Shown: positions 1-6,522, counted from the first letter of the stretch. The stretch: 22,522 nt of DNA from an uncultured Cellvibrio sp. (GCA_946482385.1 CAMLRI010000002.1:1-22522); one strand, 5' to 3'. A program made the numbers and translations. The notes: a model not told the origin generated them from the letters alone.

Positions 1-1
1 A

Positions 2-55
2 CCGTCGCGCCGCGCGCCGCGGAATCCCGACCAGCTCGTCGTCAAGTTTGGTTGA
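2..55 (+). CDS. Possible C-terminal end of an unidentified protein (cut by the window edge)
   Basis: The first 55 bases can be read as an open frame encoding an arginine/proline-rich tail that ends PDQLVVKFG and stops at TGA (53-55). The start lies outside the window and I do not recognise the protein. The only support is that a good + strand terminator follows about 105 bases later with no better candidate for its upstream gene. Seventeen codons are too few to be sure this frame is used. Confidence 0.3.
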   Translation, partial: PSRRAPRNPDQLVVKFG

Positions 56-161
56 GCTTTCCCGAAACGTTGGTTTTTGCGATGTAGGATGTGGTTGATA
101 GTGATCGGTGGGTTTTATCGCCCAGTTGGAACTCCCCTTTATTGTTTCTAGTATGGTCTTG

Positions 162-194
162 GCCGGCATCTTATGGTGTCGGCTTTTTTATTTT
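162..194 (+). terminator. Rho-independent terminator of the gene upstream of the window
   Basis: A 9-bp stem (162-170 with 175-183, including two G-U pairs) closes a TTAT loop and is followed by a T-rich run (TTTTTTATTTT). It points rightward, so it would end a + strand transcript entering from the left edge, before the small secreted-protein gene at 237. Confidence 0.75.
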
Positions 195-236
195 GGGCGA
201 GCCATTTTGCAATAGGTTCTTGTGTTGGAGGTAAGT

Positions 237-689
237 GTGAAAAAAATACTGGGGGCTTTGTGGTTGGCAATGGCCCTGCCGGTTTGTGCCAGCGATTGCC
301 TGGAGCCCCAGGCGCTGCGCCAGTTGGATGCAGCCTATGAAGAGGCGCTGCGTGTGGGCGATGTGAAATTATTGGAGGCGCTGCTGGCGCCCGAGTACTT
401 GTGGGTGCACAACCTGGCCAGCCAGAAGGAAAACCGCGCGCAGCTGCTGGCGCGTATGGATAAACCGGCGGAAATCCCCAAGGCGCGCCGCTCTGGCGAT
501 ATCACCATCCAGCGCCTGGGCGATACCGCTGTGCTCCAGGGGCTAAGCCGGGTGGAGAAGTGGAATACCGATGGCAAAAGCTTTCGTAGTATGGATTACC
601 AATTTATGCGCACCTATGTGAAGCAGGGCGATAAGTGTTTGCTGCTGGCGGTGCAGACGATGAAAATCTGGTCGAGCGATGGCCAGTAA
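237..689 (+). CDS. Secreted DUF4440 / SnoaL-like (NTF2-fold) small protein
   Basis: The product is 150 aa if translation begins at GTG 237. I prefer this start because GGAGGT (227-232) sits just upstream and the protein then begins MKKILGALWLAMALPVCA, a standard signal peptide with likely cleavage after CASD or CA. The frame is open from GTG 222, but that would put the ribosome binding site inside the gene. The mature part has the pattern of DUF4440 proteins in the NTF2/SnoaL superfamily: an early LDAAYEEALRVGDVKLLEALLAPEYLWVH-type helix pair, then a beta-rich half ending in a TVQTM-like strand. These domains bind small molecules or act as enzymes, and no substrate can be named here. The gene stands alone and converges on the pectate lyase gene. 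Two cysteines in the mature protein could form a disulfide in the periplasm. Confidence 0.8.
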   Translation: MKKILGALWLAMALPVCASDCLEPQALRQLDAAYEEALRVGDVKLLEALLAPEYLWVHNLASQKENRAQLLARMDKPAEIPKARRSGDITIQRLGDTAVLQGLSRVEKWNTDGKSFRSMDYQFMRTYVKQGDKCLLLAVQTMKIWSSDGQ

Positions 690-704
690 TGTCGCAAACA
701 ATCA

Positions 705-744
705 GCGATAAAAAAAGGCGCACTAGAGCGCCTTTTTTTATCGC
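705..744. terminator. Two-way rho-independent terminator between convergent genes
   Basis: A perfect 17-bp inverted repeat (705-721 with 728-744) encloses a 6-base loop. Each arm contains seven A or T next to a GC-rich core (GGCGC/GCGCC). In both directions the hairpin core is followed by a run of seven T, so it can end the + strand gene that stops at 689 and the - strand pectate lyase gene that stops at 763. Confidence 0.9.
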
Positions 745-762
745 AAGAATGTTAAGCAAAAA

Positions 763-1977
763 CTAGTTGCGCGGGTATTTCTTGGCCCACTTGGCATAGT
801 TTTTCAGCACCTTGTTAGGTGCGGTACTAAACCAGGCGTAGCCTTCGCGGCGCTCTTTGGACACCTTGCCCACCTCGTAGTGCACCGAGTCATCGCGGTC
901 GCCAAAAATGGGTTTGTTGCTGCCCAGTTCGTAAAAGCGCGCCCACAGTGGCGGGGCCTTGGCGTCGTCAGTCAGTTGGGCGTCACCGCGCACCCAGGTT
1001 TTGCCGGTGATTTTGGTGGCCTCGTACCAGGCCGCCGCCGCGTGTACCGATTCGATCACCGCCGGGCTGGGGTTATCCAGGCCCATAAAGAATTCCACCA
1101 TCCATACGCTTTCACTGCTGGTGAGCGAGGCCATCTCGTAAGCGCGGGCTTTGGCGGGCATTAGGGTGATGGGGTCGTGCTGCGCGCCCCACACGGTGAG
1201 TTTGTTGCCCACCAGCACCTGGGTGTTGAGCGCGCATTCGATGGCCTTGTCCAGGCTGTGCTGGGCGGCCTTGCGCTGTTCGGCGCTAACGAAGGCGTAG
1301 CTGCCCTCACCCTTGGCGATATCGCGCAGCAGGAACATCAGGTTGACCATCAGCGAATCGTTGTAGGTGATGTAATTGTGGTAGCCGCCCACCAGCGGGT
1401 AGTTTTGCGGCCAGCCGCCATTGGGATATTGGGCGGCGAAAATCAGCTCCAGGCCGCGGCCAAAGGATTCCTTATAGGCCTTGTTGCCAGTGGCTGTGTA
1501 AGCCTGGGCCAGCAGGCGCAGCTGCATGCTGGTGGCGTCGTTGTCAAAGGTGGGGATGTAGCCTTTCTCGCTGCCAAAGGCCATGCCGGGTTTGCGCTTT
1601 TTGGTCATATCGGTGCGCTTGGACCAGCCGCCCGATGGGGTTTGCAGTGAGAGTATGGCTTCCATCACCTGCTGGCCCTCGGCGGATTTAAACCATTCCA
1701 GCGGCTGCTGTGGCTCAAAACCAAATTCTTTGGTGTAGGCGGGCTGCAGCGGCTCTTTCAGGCCGCGGCGTTTCATTTCCTTGCGGAGTTGCTCTTGGTC
1801 TTTTTTGCGCAGTGCCTGGGAGCGGGCGATATAGGCCTGCCATTGCGCCTCCAGAGCGGCCTGGGCGCTGTTGCCGGCGGGAGCGGCAGTATCGGCGGCA
1901 GTGGCGAGCGGCAGCTGGCCCAGCGCCGCAGCGGCCAGGGCTAGGCTGGCCAGGGTGAGTTTGAGTGGTGACTTCAT
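763..1977 (-). CDS. Secreted pectate lyase, polysaccharide lyase family 10
   Basis: This 404-aa protein should cleave polygalacturonate by beta-elimination outside the cytoplasm. It begins with a signal peptide (about residues 1-28, MKSPLKLTLASLALAAAALG, then an alanine-rich cleavage region), followed by a short charged helical stretch (about 40-75). The PL10 catalytic region spans about 90-404. Recognisable family segments are QTPSGGWSKRTDM (112-124), TFDNDATSMQLRLL (143-156), YPNGGWPQNYP (184-194), ITYNDSLM (203-210) and RFYELGSNKPIFGDRDDSV (347-365). Asp/Asn residues in the DND and YND motifs, and the arginines near 278 and 347, are candidate calcium, substrate or catalytic residues by family analogy; I could not align them. 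Unlike the other secreted enzymes in the window it has no CBM and no serine linker. It lies just past panB but has its own 197-bp upstream region and a strong terminator, so it is probably a separate transcript. Confidence 0.88.
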   Translation of the reverse strand: MKSPLKLTLASLALAAAALGQLPLATAADTAAPAGNSAQAALEAQWQAYIARSQALRKKDQEQLRKEMKRRGLKEPLQPAYTKEFGFEPQQPLEWFKSAEGQQVMEAILSLQTPSGGWSKRTDMTKKRKPGMAFGSEKGYIPTFDNDATSMQLRLLAQAYTATGNKAYKESFGRGLELIFAAQYPNGGWPQNYPLVGGYHNYITYNDSLMVNLMFLLRDIAKGEGSYAFVSAEQRKAAQHSLDKAIECALNTQVLVGNKLTVWGAQHDPITLMPAKARAYEMASLTSSESVWMVEFFMGLDNPSPAVIESVHAAAAWYEATKITGKTWVRGDAQLTDDAKAPPLWARFYELGSNKPIFGDRDDSVHYEVGKVSKERREGYAWFSTAPNKVLKNYAKWAKKYPRN

Positions 1978-2046
1978 AATGTATACCTGGGTTAATAAAC
2001 CTGGGGCGCAGCCGGGGCTGTACCATGAAAAGGTTAGTTCACTGCC

Positions 2047-2119
2047 TTGTTTGTTGTTGTGGCAGCAACCGAGGTATTGACCGAATAAAGCTGATGCAAA
2101 GTGTAGCAGTTGTTGTTTT
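2047..2119 (-). promoter_or_regulatory. Two A-rich AAnAAnAA-type motifs upstream of the pectate lyase gene
   Basis: On the - strand, positions 2060-2047 read ACAACAACAAACAA and positions 2119-2110 read AAAACAACAA. Both contain AACAACAA, the Hfq/Crc-binding pattern seen repeatedly in the predicted CrcZ-type RNA of this window; the first shares a 14-base core with that RNA. They lie about 70-85 and 130-140 bases upstream of the ATG, farther than typical Crc targets, and whether they are transcribed is unknown. The rest of the 197-base gap (1978-2174) shows no clear promoter. Confidence 0.4.
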
Positions 2120-2174
2120 ATGCGCCGTATTAAATCTTTGTTAATCCCGGCGTTGGTATCTGCGTAAAACGGGT

Positions 2175-3017
2175 TTAAAAAAAGCTGTTTTCATCAGCCG
2201 GGAAGATGCCGGCTTTCACATCGGCGACATACTTTTGCATGGCGCCGGGTATGTCGTTGGCTTCCAGCAGGAAATTCTTGGAAAACTTGGGCGGCTGTTC
2301 GGTTAAGCCGAGGATGTCGTTAATCACCAGCACCTGGGCATCGGTATCCTTGCCGGCGCCTATGCCAATGGTAGGTATGGGGATTTCCCGGGTGATCTGC
2401 GCCGCCAGGGGCGCGGGTACGCACTCCAGCACCAGCAGGTCGGCACCGGCTTCGGCCAGCAGCTTGGCGTCGGCGAGGATCTTGGCCGCCGAATCGGCAT
2501 CGCGCCCCTGTACCCGGAAGCCGCCAAATTTGTTGACCGATTGGGGCGTTAAACCCAAGTGGGCGCACACGGGCACACCCCGCTCGGCGAGCATGCGCAC
2601 TGTATCGGCAAGCCAGGCGCCGCCTTCCAGTTTCACCATCTGGGCGCCGGCCTGCATGATGCGCGCGCAGTTGCGCAGGGCATCTTCCGGGGTGCCGTAA
2701 GTCATAAACGGCAGGTCGCCGATAATCAGCGATTTCTTATTGCCCCGCGCCACGGCTTCCACGTGGTAAATCATCTGCTCCATGGTCACCGGAATGGTGC
2801 TGTCGTAGCCCAGCACGGTCATGCCCAGGGAGTCGCCAATCAGCACCACTTCCACCCCGCAGCGCTGCGCCATGGCCGCCATATGGGCGTCGTAGAGCGA
2901 AATCACCACAAACTTTTCCCCCGCAGCCTTGAGCTTATTCAGGGTGTTGATGGTGACCGCCTTGGTGAGAGCGGTATTGGCGGTAGGGGTGCCAGAGGGA
3001 AGGGTTCCGTAGACCAT
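2175..3017 (-). CDS. panB: 3-methyl-2-oxobutanoate (ketopantoate) hydroxymethyltransferase PanB
   Basis: PanB transfers a hydroxymethyl group from 5,10-methylene-tetrahydrofolate to 2-oxoisovalerate, the first committed step of pantothenate and coenzyme A synthesis, in the cytoplasm. The 280-aa protein has the TIM-barrel signatures LIGDSLGMTVLGYDST (59-74), LPFMTYGTPEDALRN (102-116), KLEGG (129-133) and HLGLTPQSVNKFGGF (153-167). The Mg-binding residues expected from E. coli PanB (Asp45, Asp84, Glu114) correspond to D62, D101 and E131, and the catalytic Glu to E199 in LLVLECVPAPL. The N-terminus is about 16 residues longer than in E. coli. It is the last gene of the pcnB-folK-kinase-panB operon, 30 bases after the kinase stop. 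The usual partner panC is not in the expected place; a pectate lyase gene follows instead. Confidence 0.96.
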   Translation of the reverse strand: MVYGTLPSGTPTANTALTKAVTINTLNKLKAAGEKFVVISLYDAHMAAMAQRCGVEVVLIGDSLGMTVLGYDSTIPVTMEQMIYHVEAVARGNKKSLIIGDLPFMTYGTPEDALRNCARIMQAGAQMVKLEGGAWLADTVRMLAERGVPVCAHLGLTPQSVNKFGGFRVQGRDADSAAKILADAKLLAEAGADLLVLECVPAPLAAQITREIPIPTIGIGAGKDTDAQVLVINDILGLTEQPPKFSKNFLLEANDIPGAMQKYVADVKAGIFPADENSFF

Positions 3018-3047
3018 AGGTGTTCTCGCTGTGCCGCGCGGGCGGAA

Positions 3048-3731
3048 TTAGAGGGCGGGTACCGGATTATAGTAGTGGCGCCCGCTTTTGATGGTGAGGA
3101 TATATTCCACCAATTGGCGGAAGTGGTCGCGGTTGCTGGCCAGGTTGAGATCCTGGGCGTTGACGATCAGCAGCGGGGCGCCATCGTAGTAATGGAAAAA
3201 TTCGGTGTAGGCATCGTTGAGCGCCTGCAGGTATTCCTGGCTGATGTGCTGCTCGGCGGCTATGCCGCGCTGGCGGATGCGCTCGCTCAGCACGTTCAGC
3301 GGCGCCTGCAGGTAGATCACCAGGTCGGGGCGCGGCGCGTCTATCAGGAGCTTGTCGTACACCTGGCGATAGATGGCGAACTCGTCGTCGTCGAGGGTCA
3401 CCCGGGCAAACAGCTGGTCTTTGTCCATTAAAAAATCCGCCACCCGCACCGGTTCAAACAGGTCGTTCTGGCGCAGGCTTTGGATCTGGTTGGCGCGCTG
3501 GAACAAAAAGAACAACTGGGTGGGCAGGGCAGTGGATTTGGGATCGCGGTAAAAGCGCTCCAGAAAGGGGTTGTGCTCCGGCTGCTCCAGCAGCGTGTCG
3601 TAGTTAAACAGCTGCGCCAGGTTGCGCGCCAGGGTGGTTTTGCCCACACCGATACAGCCTTCCACGGCGATAAAGCGCGGCAATTGGGCGCGGGTCAGGT
3701 CGAGGCCGAGTTCGGCAAAAATGGCATCCAC
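3048..3731 (-). CDS. Deoxynucleoside kinase (dGK/dCK/dAK family)
   Basis: This 227-aa cytoplasmic enzyme should phosphorylate a deoxynucleoside with ATP (salvage pathway). The P-loop GCIGVGKTT is at residues 25-33. It is followed by the family's EQPEHNPFLERFY segment (49-61), where Glu49 is the likely base or sugar-binding residue. The substrate-binding arginine region QLFFLFQRANQIQ and an arginine-rich lid (APLNVLSERIRQRG) come next. The exact nucleoside preference cannot be read from the sequence. The start is GTG (3729-3731), placed directly after the folK stop so the RNA reads TAAGTG, with GAGGAA just upstream inside folK. This arrangement implies translational coupling. Its place between folK and panB ties it to a nucleotide/folate/pantothenate housekeeping operon. 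Confidence 0.88.
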   Translation of the reverse strand: MDAIFAELGLDLTRAQLPRFIAVEGCIGVGKTTLARNLAQLFNYDTLLEQPEHNPFLERFYRDPKSTALPTQLFFLFQRANQIQSLRQNDLFEPVRVADFLMDKDQLFARVTLDDDEFAIYRQVYDKLLIDAPRPDLVIYLQAPLNVLSERIRQRGIAAEQHISQEYLQALNDAYTEFFHYYDGAPLLIVNAQDLNLASNRDHFRQLVEYILTIKSGRHYYNPVPAL

Positions 3732-4220
3732 TTAGAGTTCCTCGTCGACAAGGGGCGCCAGGCCATCGGCCGGGCACAGGCGCAGCAGCTCGGCCAGGGG
3801 GCGGCCATCGGGCAGTTGCAGCGCAGGGCTGATATCCGCCAGAGGGTAGAGCACAAAGCTGCGCTGGGTCATAAACGGATGGGGCACTGTAAGCCGCTCA
3901 CTGGCGATCTGCTGGTCGCCATACAGCAATATATCCAGGTCGAGGGTGCGCGGCCCCCAGTGCTCCAGGCGCACCCGGCGGTGGGCTTGCTCCAGGGCTT
4001 GCAGCTGGTCGAGCAGGGCCAGGGGCGCTAATTGGGTATCGAGCAGGGCCACAGCGTTGATGTAGTCGGGCTGCACTGGCCCCAGGGCCTTACTGCGGTA
4101 GAGGCGCGATTGCCCCAGTAAACGGGTCTGCGGCAGTTGCGCCAGCTCAACCAGCGCCTGTTGGATATGGTTGAGCGGGTTATCGAGGTTGCTGCCCAGG
4201 CCGATATACGCCTGGGTCAT
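3732..4220 (-). CDS. folK: 6-hydroxymethyl-7,8-dihydropterin pyrophosphokinase FolK
   Basis: FolK (HPPK) transfers pyrophosphate from ATP to 6-hydroxymethyl-dihydropterin in folate synthesis. The 162-aa length fits the family. Visible signatures are AYIGLGSNLDNP at the N-terminus, an S-x-LYRSKALG-x-VQPDYINAV segment (substrate loop) and the HPPK signature HRRVRLEHWGPRTLDLDILL, whose DLD aspartates bind magnesium, followed by VPHPFMTQRSFVLYPLADI. Its ATG overlaps the pcnB stop by four bases (ATGA at 4220-4217) and its stop abuts the kinase start, so the three genes are very likely translated in a coupled way. Folate and pantothenate genes grouped here also share tetrahydrofolate chemistry through PanB. 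Confidence 0.97.
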   Translation of the reverse strand: MTQAYIGLGSNLDNPLNHIQQALVELAQLPQTRLLGQSRLYRSKALGPVQPDYINAVALLDTQLAPLALLDQLQALEQAHRRVRLEHWGPRTLDLDILLYGDQQIASERLTVPHPFMTQRSFVLYPLADISPALQLPDGRPLAELLRLCPADGLAPLVDEEL

Positions 4221-5599
4221 AGGTTTAATTCACCCTGGTCGGAGCCTGCGCCCTTGGGTTTGCGCGGACGGCGACGGCGGGGCTTACCGCTGCCGGCGGG
4301 CTTGCTCAGCGCTTTGACCATAGCTTCGCGCTCTTCGTCGTTGGCGGCCTGGTAGTGGGTCCACCAGCTGCCCAGTCCTTCCAGGGGTTCGCCGGCATCT
4401 TCCCGCATCAGCAAAAAGTCGTAGGCGGCGCGGAAGCGCGGGTGGTCGAGTAGACGCAGGGCGCGCATCCCCATGCGGCTGGGCAGGCGCTGTTGCAGGT
4501 CCCAAATCTCGCGCATGGGAATCAAAAAGCGCTTGGGGATGGAGGTGCGCGCCAGCTGCTGGCTAATCACATCCTGGGCGGCCTGGTTCCAGGTTTGCAG
4601 CTGGGTGCCGCTGCCGCTAAGGGCGCGATAGCGGCGCTGCAGGGCCGGCCACAACAGGGCGGCGTAGATAAACGCCGGGGTAACGGTTTTATCGCTGCGG
4701 ATGCGTTTGTCGGTGTTGGTCATGCACAGGTCGACCAGTTCGGCCATGTAGGGCTCATTGGCTTTGAGCGCCTCATCGGTGCCGGGGAACAGCTGTTGTA
4801 GCAGGTCGTAGTCGCGCATCAGGTTAAAGGTGGCGGTGGCGGAGCCGTTGAGGAACAGCTTGAGCACCTCTTCAAACAGGCGCGCCTCGGACACATTGAG
4901 CAGTAGATTGCCCAGGGGGCGGATGGGCTTGGCGGTGGCCGGCTCCAGCTCAAAGCCGAGCTTGGCGGCAAAGCGCAGGGCGCGCAGCATGCGCACTGGG
5001 TCTTCTTTGTAGCGGGTGCTGGGGTCGCCAATCATGCGCAGGCTGCGTTTTTTCAGATCCTGCATGCCGCCGGTGTAGTCGATGATGGAAAAGGTTTTCA
5101 GGTCGTAATACAGGGCGTTGACCGTGAAGTCGCGGCGCATGGCGTCGGTTTCCAGGGTGCCGTAGACATTGTCGCGCAGCAGCATGCCGTCTTCATTGCG
5201 CGCCTGGCTGACTTCTTCATCGTGGTGGCCGCGGAAGGTGGTCACCTCAATCATTTCGCGGCCCATGCGCACATGGACGATTTGGAAGCGGCGGCCGACG
5301 ATACGGGCTCCGCGGAACAGGCGGCGCACCTCTTCGGGGGTGGCGTTGGTGGCTACATCGAAATCCTTGGGATGGCCGCCCAGCAGCAGGTCGCGCACAC
5401 CACCACCCACCAGATAGGCTTCAAAGCCGGCTTCGTGCAGCTGTTTGATAATCCGCAGGGCGGCAGGGCTGATGTTCTTGCGCGACACACCGTGTTGGTC
5501 GCGCGGGATAAGGGTTGGGCCTGGGTGCTGGCCTTGTCCGGCGGGGGAGGAGGCATCCTTGGCGCGAGGAATTATCAAATTTAACAAGCGTTTAAGCAT
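4217..5599 (-). CDS. pcnB: Poly(A) polymerase I PcnB
   Basis: PcnB adds 3' poly(A) tails to RNAs, which marks them for decay and affects small-RNA turnover. The 460-aa protein has the class II nucleotidyltransferase head motif YLVGGGVRDLLLGG (62-75) followed by KDFDVATNATPEEV, with the catalytic aspartates D79 and D81. It continues with the RRFQIVHV and RRDFTVNALYYD segments, the DPVRMLRALRFAAKLGFELE neck region, and a basic C-terminal tail rich in R, K and P (about 435-455), as in proteobacterial poly(A) polymerases rather than CCA-adding enzymes. The start MLKRLLNLIIPRA is preceded by a non-coding upstream region that also ends the CrcZ-type RNA. It is the first gene of the operon through panB. 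Confidence 0.95.
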   Translation of the reverse strand: MLKRLLNLIIPRAKDASSPAGQGQHPGPTLIPRDQHGVSRKNISPAALRIIKQLHEAGFEAYLVGGGVRDLLLGGHPKDFDVATNATPEEVRRLFRGARIVGRRFQIVHVRMGREMIEVTTFRGHHDEEVSQARNEDGMLLRDNVYGTLETDAMRRDFTVNALYYDLKTFSIIDYTGGMQDLKKRSLRMIGDPSTRYKEDPVRMLRALRFAAKLGFELEPATAKPIRPLGNLLLNVSEARLFEEVLKLFLNGSATATFNLMRDYDLLQQLFPGTDEALKANEPYMAELVDLCMTNTDKRIRSDKTVTPAFIYAALLWPALQRRYRALSGSGTQLQTWNQAAQDVISQQLARTSIPKRFLIPMREIWDLQQRLPSRMGMRALRLLDHPRFRAAYDFLLMREDAGEPLEGLGSWWTHYQAANDEEREAMVKALSKPAGSGKPRRRRPRKPKGAGSDQGELNL

Positions 5600-5736
5600 G
5601 GTGTCGTCGCGTAATTGAGTGCAGTCAGTTGCAGGAAAGCGGCGAGTTTAGCAGACCTCCGGGCTTTACACGACCAGCGCGGCTGGCGCCGGGAGCCGAA
5701 TCCGGGCGCCGCCGGCCTGGGTGTGGTTGTTGGCTT

Positions 5737-5778
5737 CAGGTGGAAAAACAGGTGGGGCTATCACAGGTGGGGCCATCA
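5737..5778. repeat. Three short direct repeats (CAGGTGG...) upstream of pcnB
   Basis: Two adjacent 15-base units, 5749-5763 and 5764-5778, read CAGGTGGGGCTATCA and CAGGTGGGGCCATCA (one difference). A third partial copy, CAGGTGGAAAAA, lies at 5737-5748. They sit between the end of the CrcZ-type RNA and the pcnB start, about 140-180 bases upstream of pcnB, where a regulator binding site could lie. I do not recognise the site. Confidence 0.6.
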
Positions 5779-5800
5779 AAAGAAAACTCTGGCCCTATAA

Positions 5801-5829
5801 AGCAAAACGGGAAGACTTTCGTCTTCCCG
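5801..5829 (-). terminator. Rho-independent terminator of the CrcZ-type RNA
   Basis: A perfect 9-bp stem (CGGGAAGAC at 5808-5816 in + strand reading, with 5821-5829) closes a GAAA tetraloop on the - strand. It is followed on that strand by TTTTGCTTT. It lies about 390 bases downstream of the predicted start and about 200 bases before pcnB, so pcnB probably uses a separate promoter or read-through. Confidence 0.85.
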
Positions 5830-6193
5830 CTGGAGGGTAGCACCGGAGTGCTGCGATTTGGCATCTCAATGGGGGCCTCCATGGCTATCATCCCGTGTCG
5901 CGTGCTATCCCATCCCGTGCCTAGTCAGTAATCCGCTTTATTTTACTGTCTTATTGCTCTTGTCTTCTAGCGTGGTCTTTCTAATTGGTTTTGTTTATTG
6001 TTATTCAATTTTTCTGTTTTTATTGTTTGTTGTAGTTATTAGTAATTTCTACGTTTTTTATTGTTTGTTGTTCTTATTTTGCAAATCTTCGTTTCTTATT
6101 GTTTGTTGTTGTTATTCAAGTTTTTCAGCTTTTTATTATTTGTTGTTGTTATTAGTAATTGTGCGCTCATTCTTATTGTTTGTTTTTGTTATG
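5802..6193 (-). ncRNA. crcZ: CrcZ-type small RNA (Hfq/Crc decoy) with six A-rich motifs
   Basis: Predicted transcript of about 390 nt running leftward from about 6193 (12 bases after the sigma-54 -12 box) to the terminator at 5801-5829. The 5' two thirds contain six A-rich blocks of the AAnAAnAA type. Their positions on the + strand are 6173-6192, 6133-6153, 6096-6116, 6058-6078, 6021-6040 and 5991-6005; the block ends are spaced 35-39 bases apart. The commonest core is AACAACAAACAATAA. The 3' third is GC-richer, with a small AGCAC-TCCG-GTGCT hairpin before the terminator. Pseudomonas CrcZ is about 400 nt, lies between cbrB and pcnB, and is activated by CbrB with sigma-54; size, position, motif content and promoter all agree. 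CrcZ sequesters Hfq/Crc and so relieves catabolite repression. There is no convincing protein gene on either strand. The exact 5' end is inferred. Confidence 0.85.
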
Positions 6194-6203
6194 CGCCATA
6201 GAA

Positions 6204-6220
6204 GGCATTTGTTGTGCCAA
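6204..6220 (-). promoter_or_regulatory. Sigma-54 (RpoN) promoter of the CrcZ-type RNA
   Basis: On the - strand the sequence reads TTGGCACAACAAATGCC. The -24 element TTGGCAC matches the consensus fully and the -12 element ATGC matches three of four bases of TTGC. The invariant GG and GC are separated by exactly 10 bases. Predicted transcription start is near 6193. Together with the upstream TGTTAC/GTAACA sites this fits activation by the adjacent CbrB. Confidence 0.85.
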
Positions 6221-6293
6221 TGTTGGAAAATTCAATTAAATCAATGAGATGGGTTTTTTGGTGGGTGTCTTATTGCGTTTTGTTATTTCGAAG

Positions 6294-6380
6294 GGTTACA
6301 AAAGTGAGGTGGGATTGTTACGGTTGTTGGGTAGCGGTAACAGTTTTTGCGCGGTAACACTTGCGTGAGTGGGGGTAACA
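6294..6380 (-). promoter_or_regulatory. Cluster of TGTTAC / GTAACA sites: likely CbrB upstream activating sequence
   Basis: TGTTAC at 6316-6321 and GTAACA at 6337-6342 form an inverted pair separated by 15 bases. Further GTAACA half-sites occur at 6354-6359 and 6375-6380, and a partial one (GGTTAC) at 6294-6299. The full sites are about 95-160 bases upstream of the sigma-54 -24 box, the usual distance for an enhancer-binding protein. From memory, Pseudomonas CbrB recognises a TGTTAC...GTAACA inverted pair with a 14-15 base gap plus an extra subsite at crcZ, which this arrangement resembles. Confidence 0.78.
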
Positions 6381-6460
6381 GATTGACGGATGATTCAACA
6401 AAAGGTTCCCCTTGGGGCAGAAAAAACGTCACCAAACGACAACTGCGCCTTTTGGGATGG

Positions 6461-6522
6461 GGCTAGAAACAACAATGCCCAGAACACAAAGCCCAGAAAC
6501 AACAAGGCCCAGAAACAACAAA
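6461..6522. repeat. Four tandem copies of a ~16-base unit next to the cbrB terminator
   Basis: Units at 6461-6476, 6477-6490, 6491-6506 and 6507-6522 share the form GCCCAGAAACAACAAN (the first begins GGCTAG, the second is 14 bases). On the + strand three units contain AACAACAA, the same pattern as the CrcZ motifs but on the opposite strand. The array separates the CbrB-type sites from the cbrB terminator and partly overlaps the terminator arm. Its function is unknown. Confidence 0.65.

Noticed and set aside
5991..6192. CRISPR-like array (similar blocks at ~38-base period)
   Set aside because: The blocks are degenerate low-complexity A/T sequence, the intervals between them are under 20 bases, and no cas genes are nearby. 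Promoter, terminator and location fit a CrcZ-type RNA.
5858..6247. A 129-codon + strand open frame rich in Phe, Leu, Val and Tyr that looks like a membrane protein
   Set aside because: The hydrophobic composition follows from the T-rich complement of the A-rich sRNA motifs. There is no ribosome binding site, and the repeats are kept at DNA level with spacing not a multiple of three.
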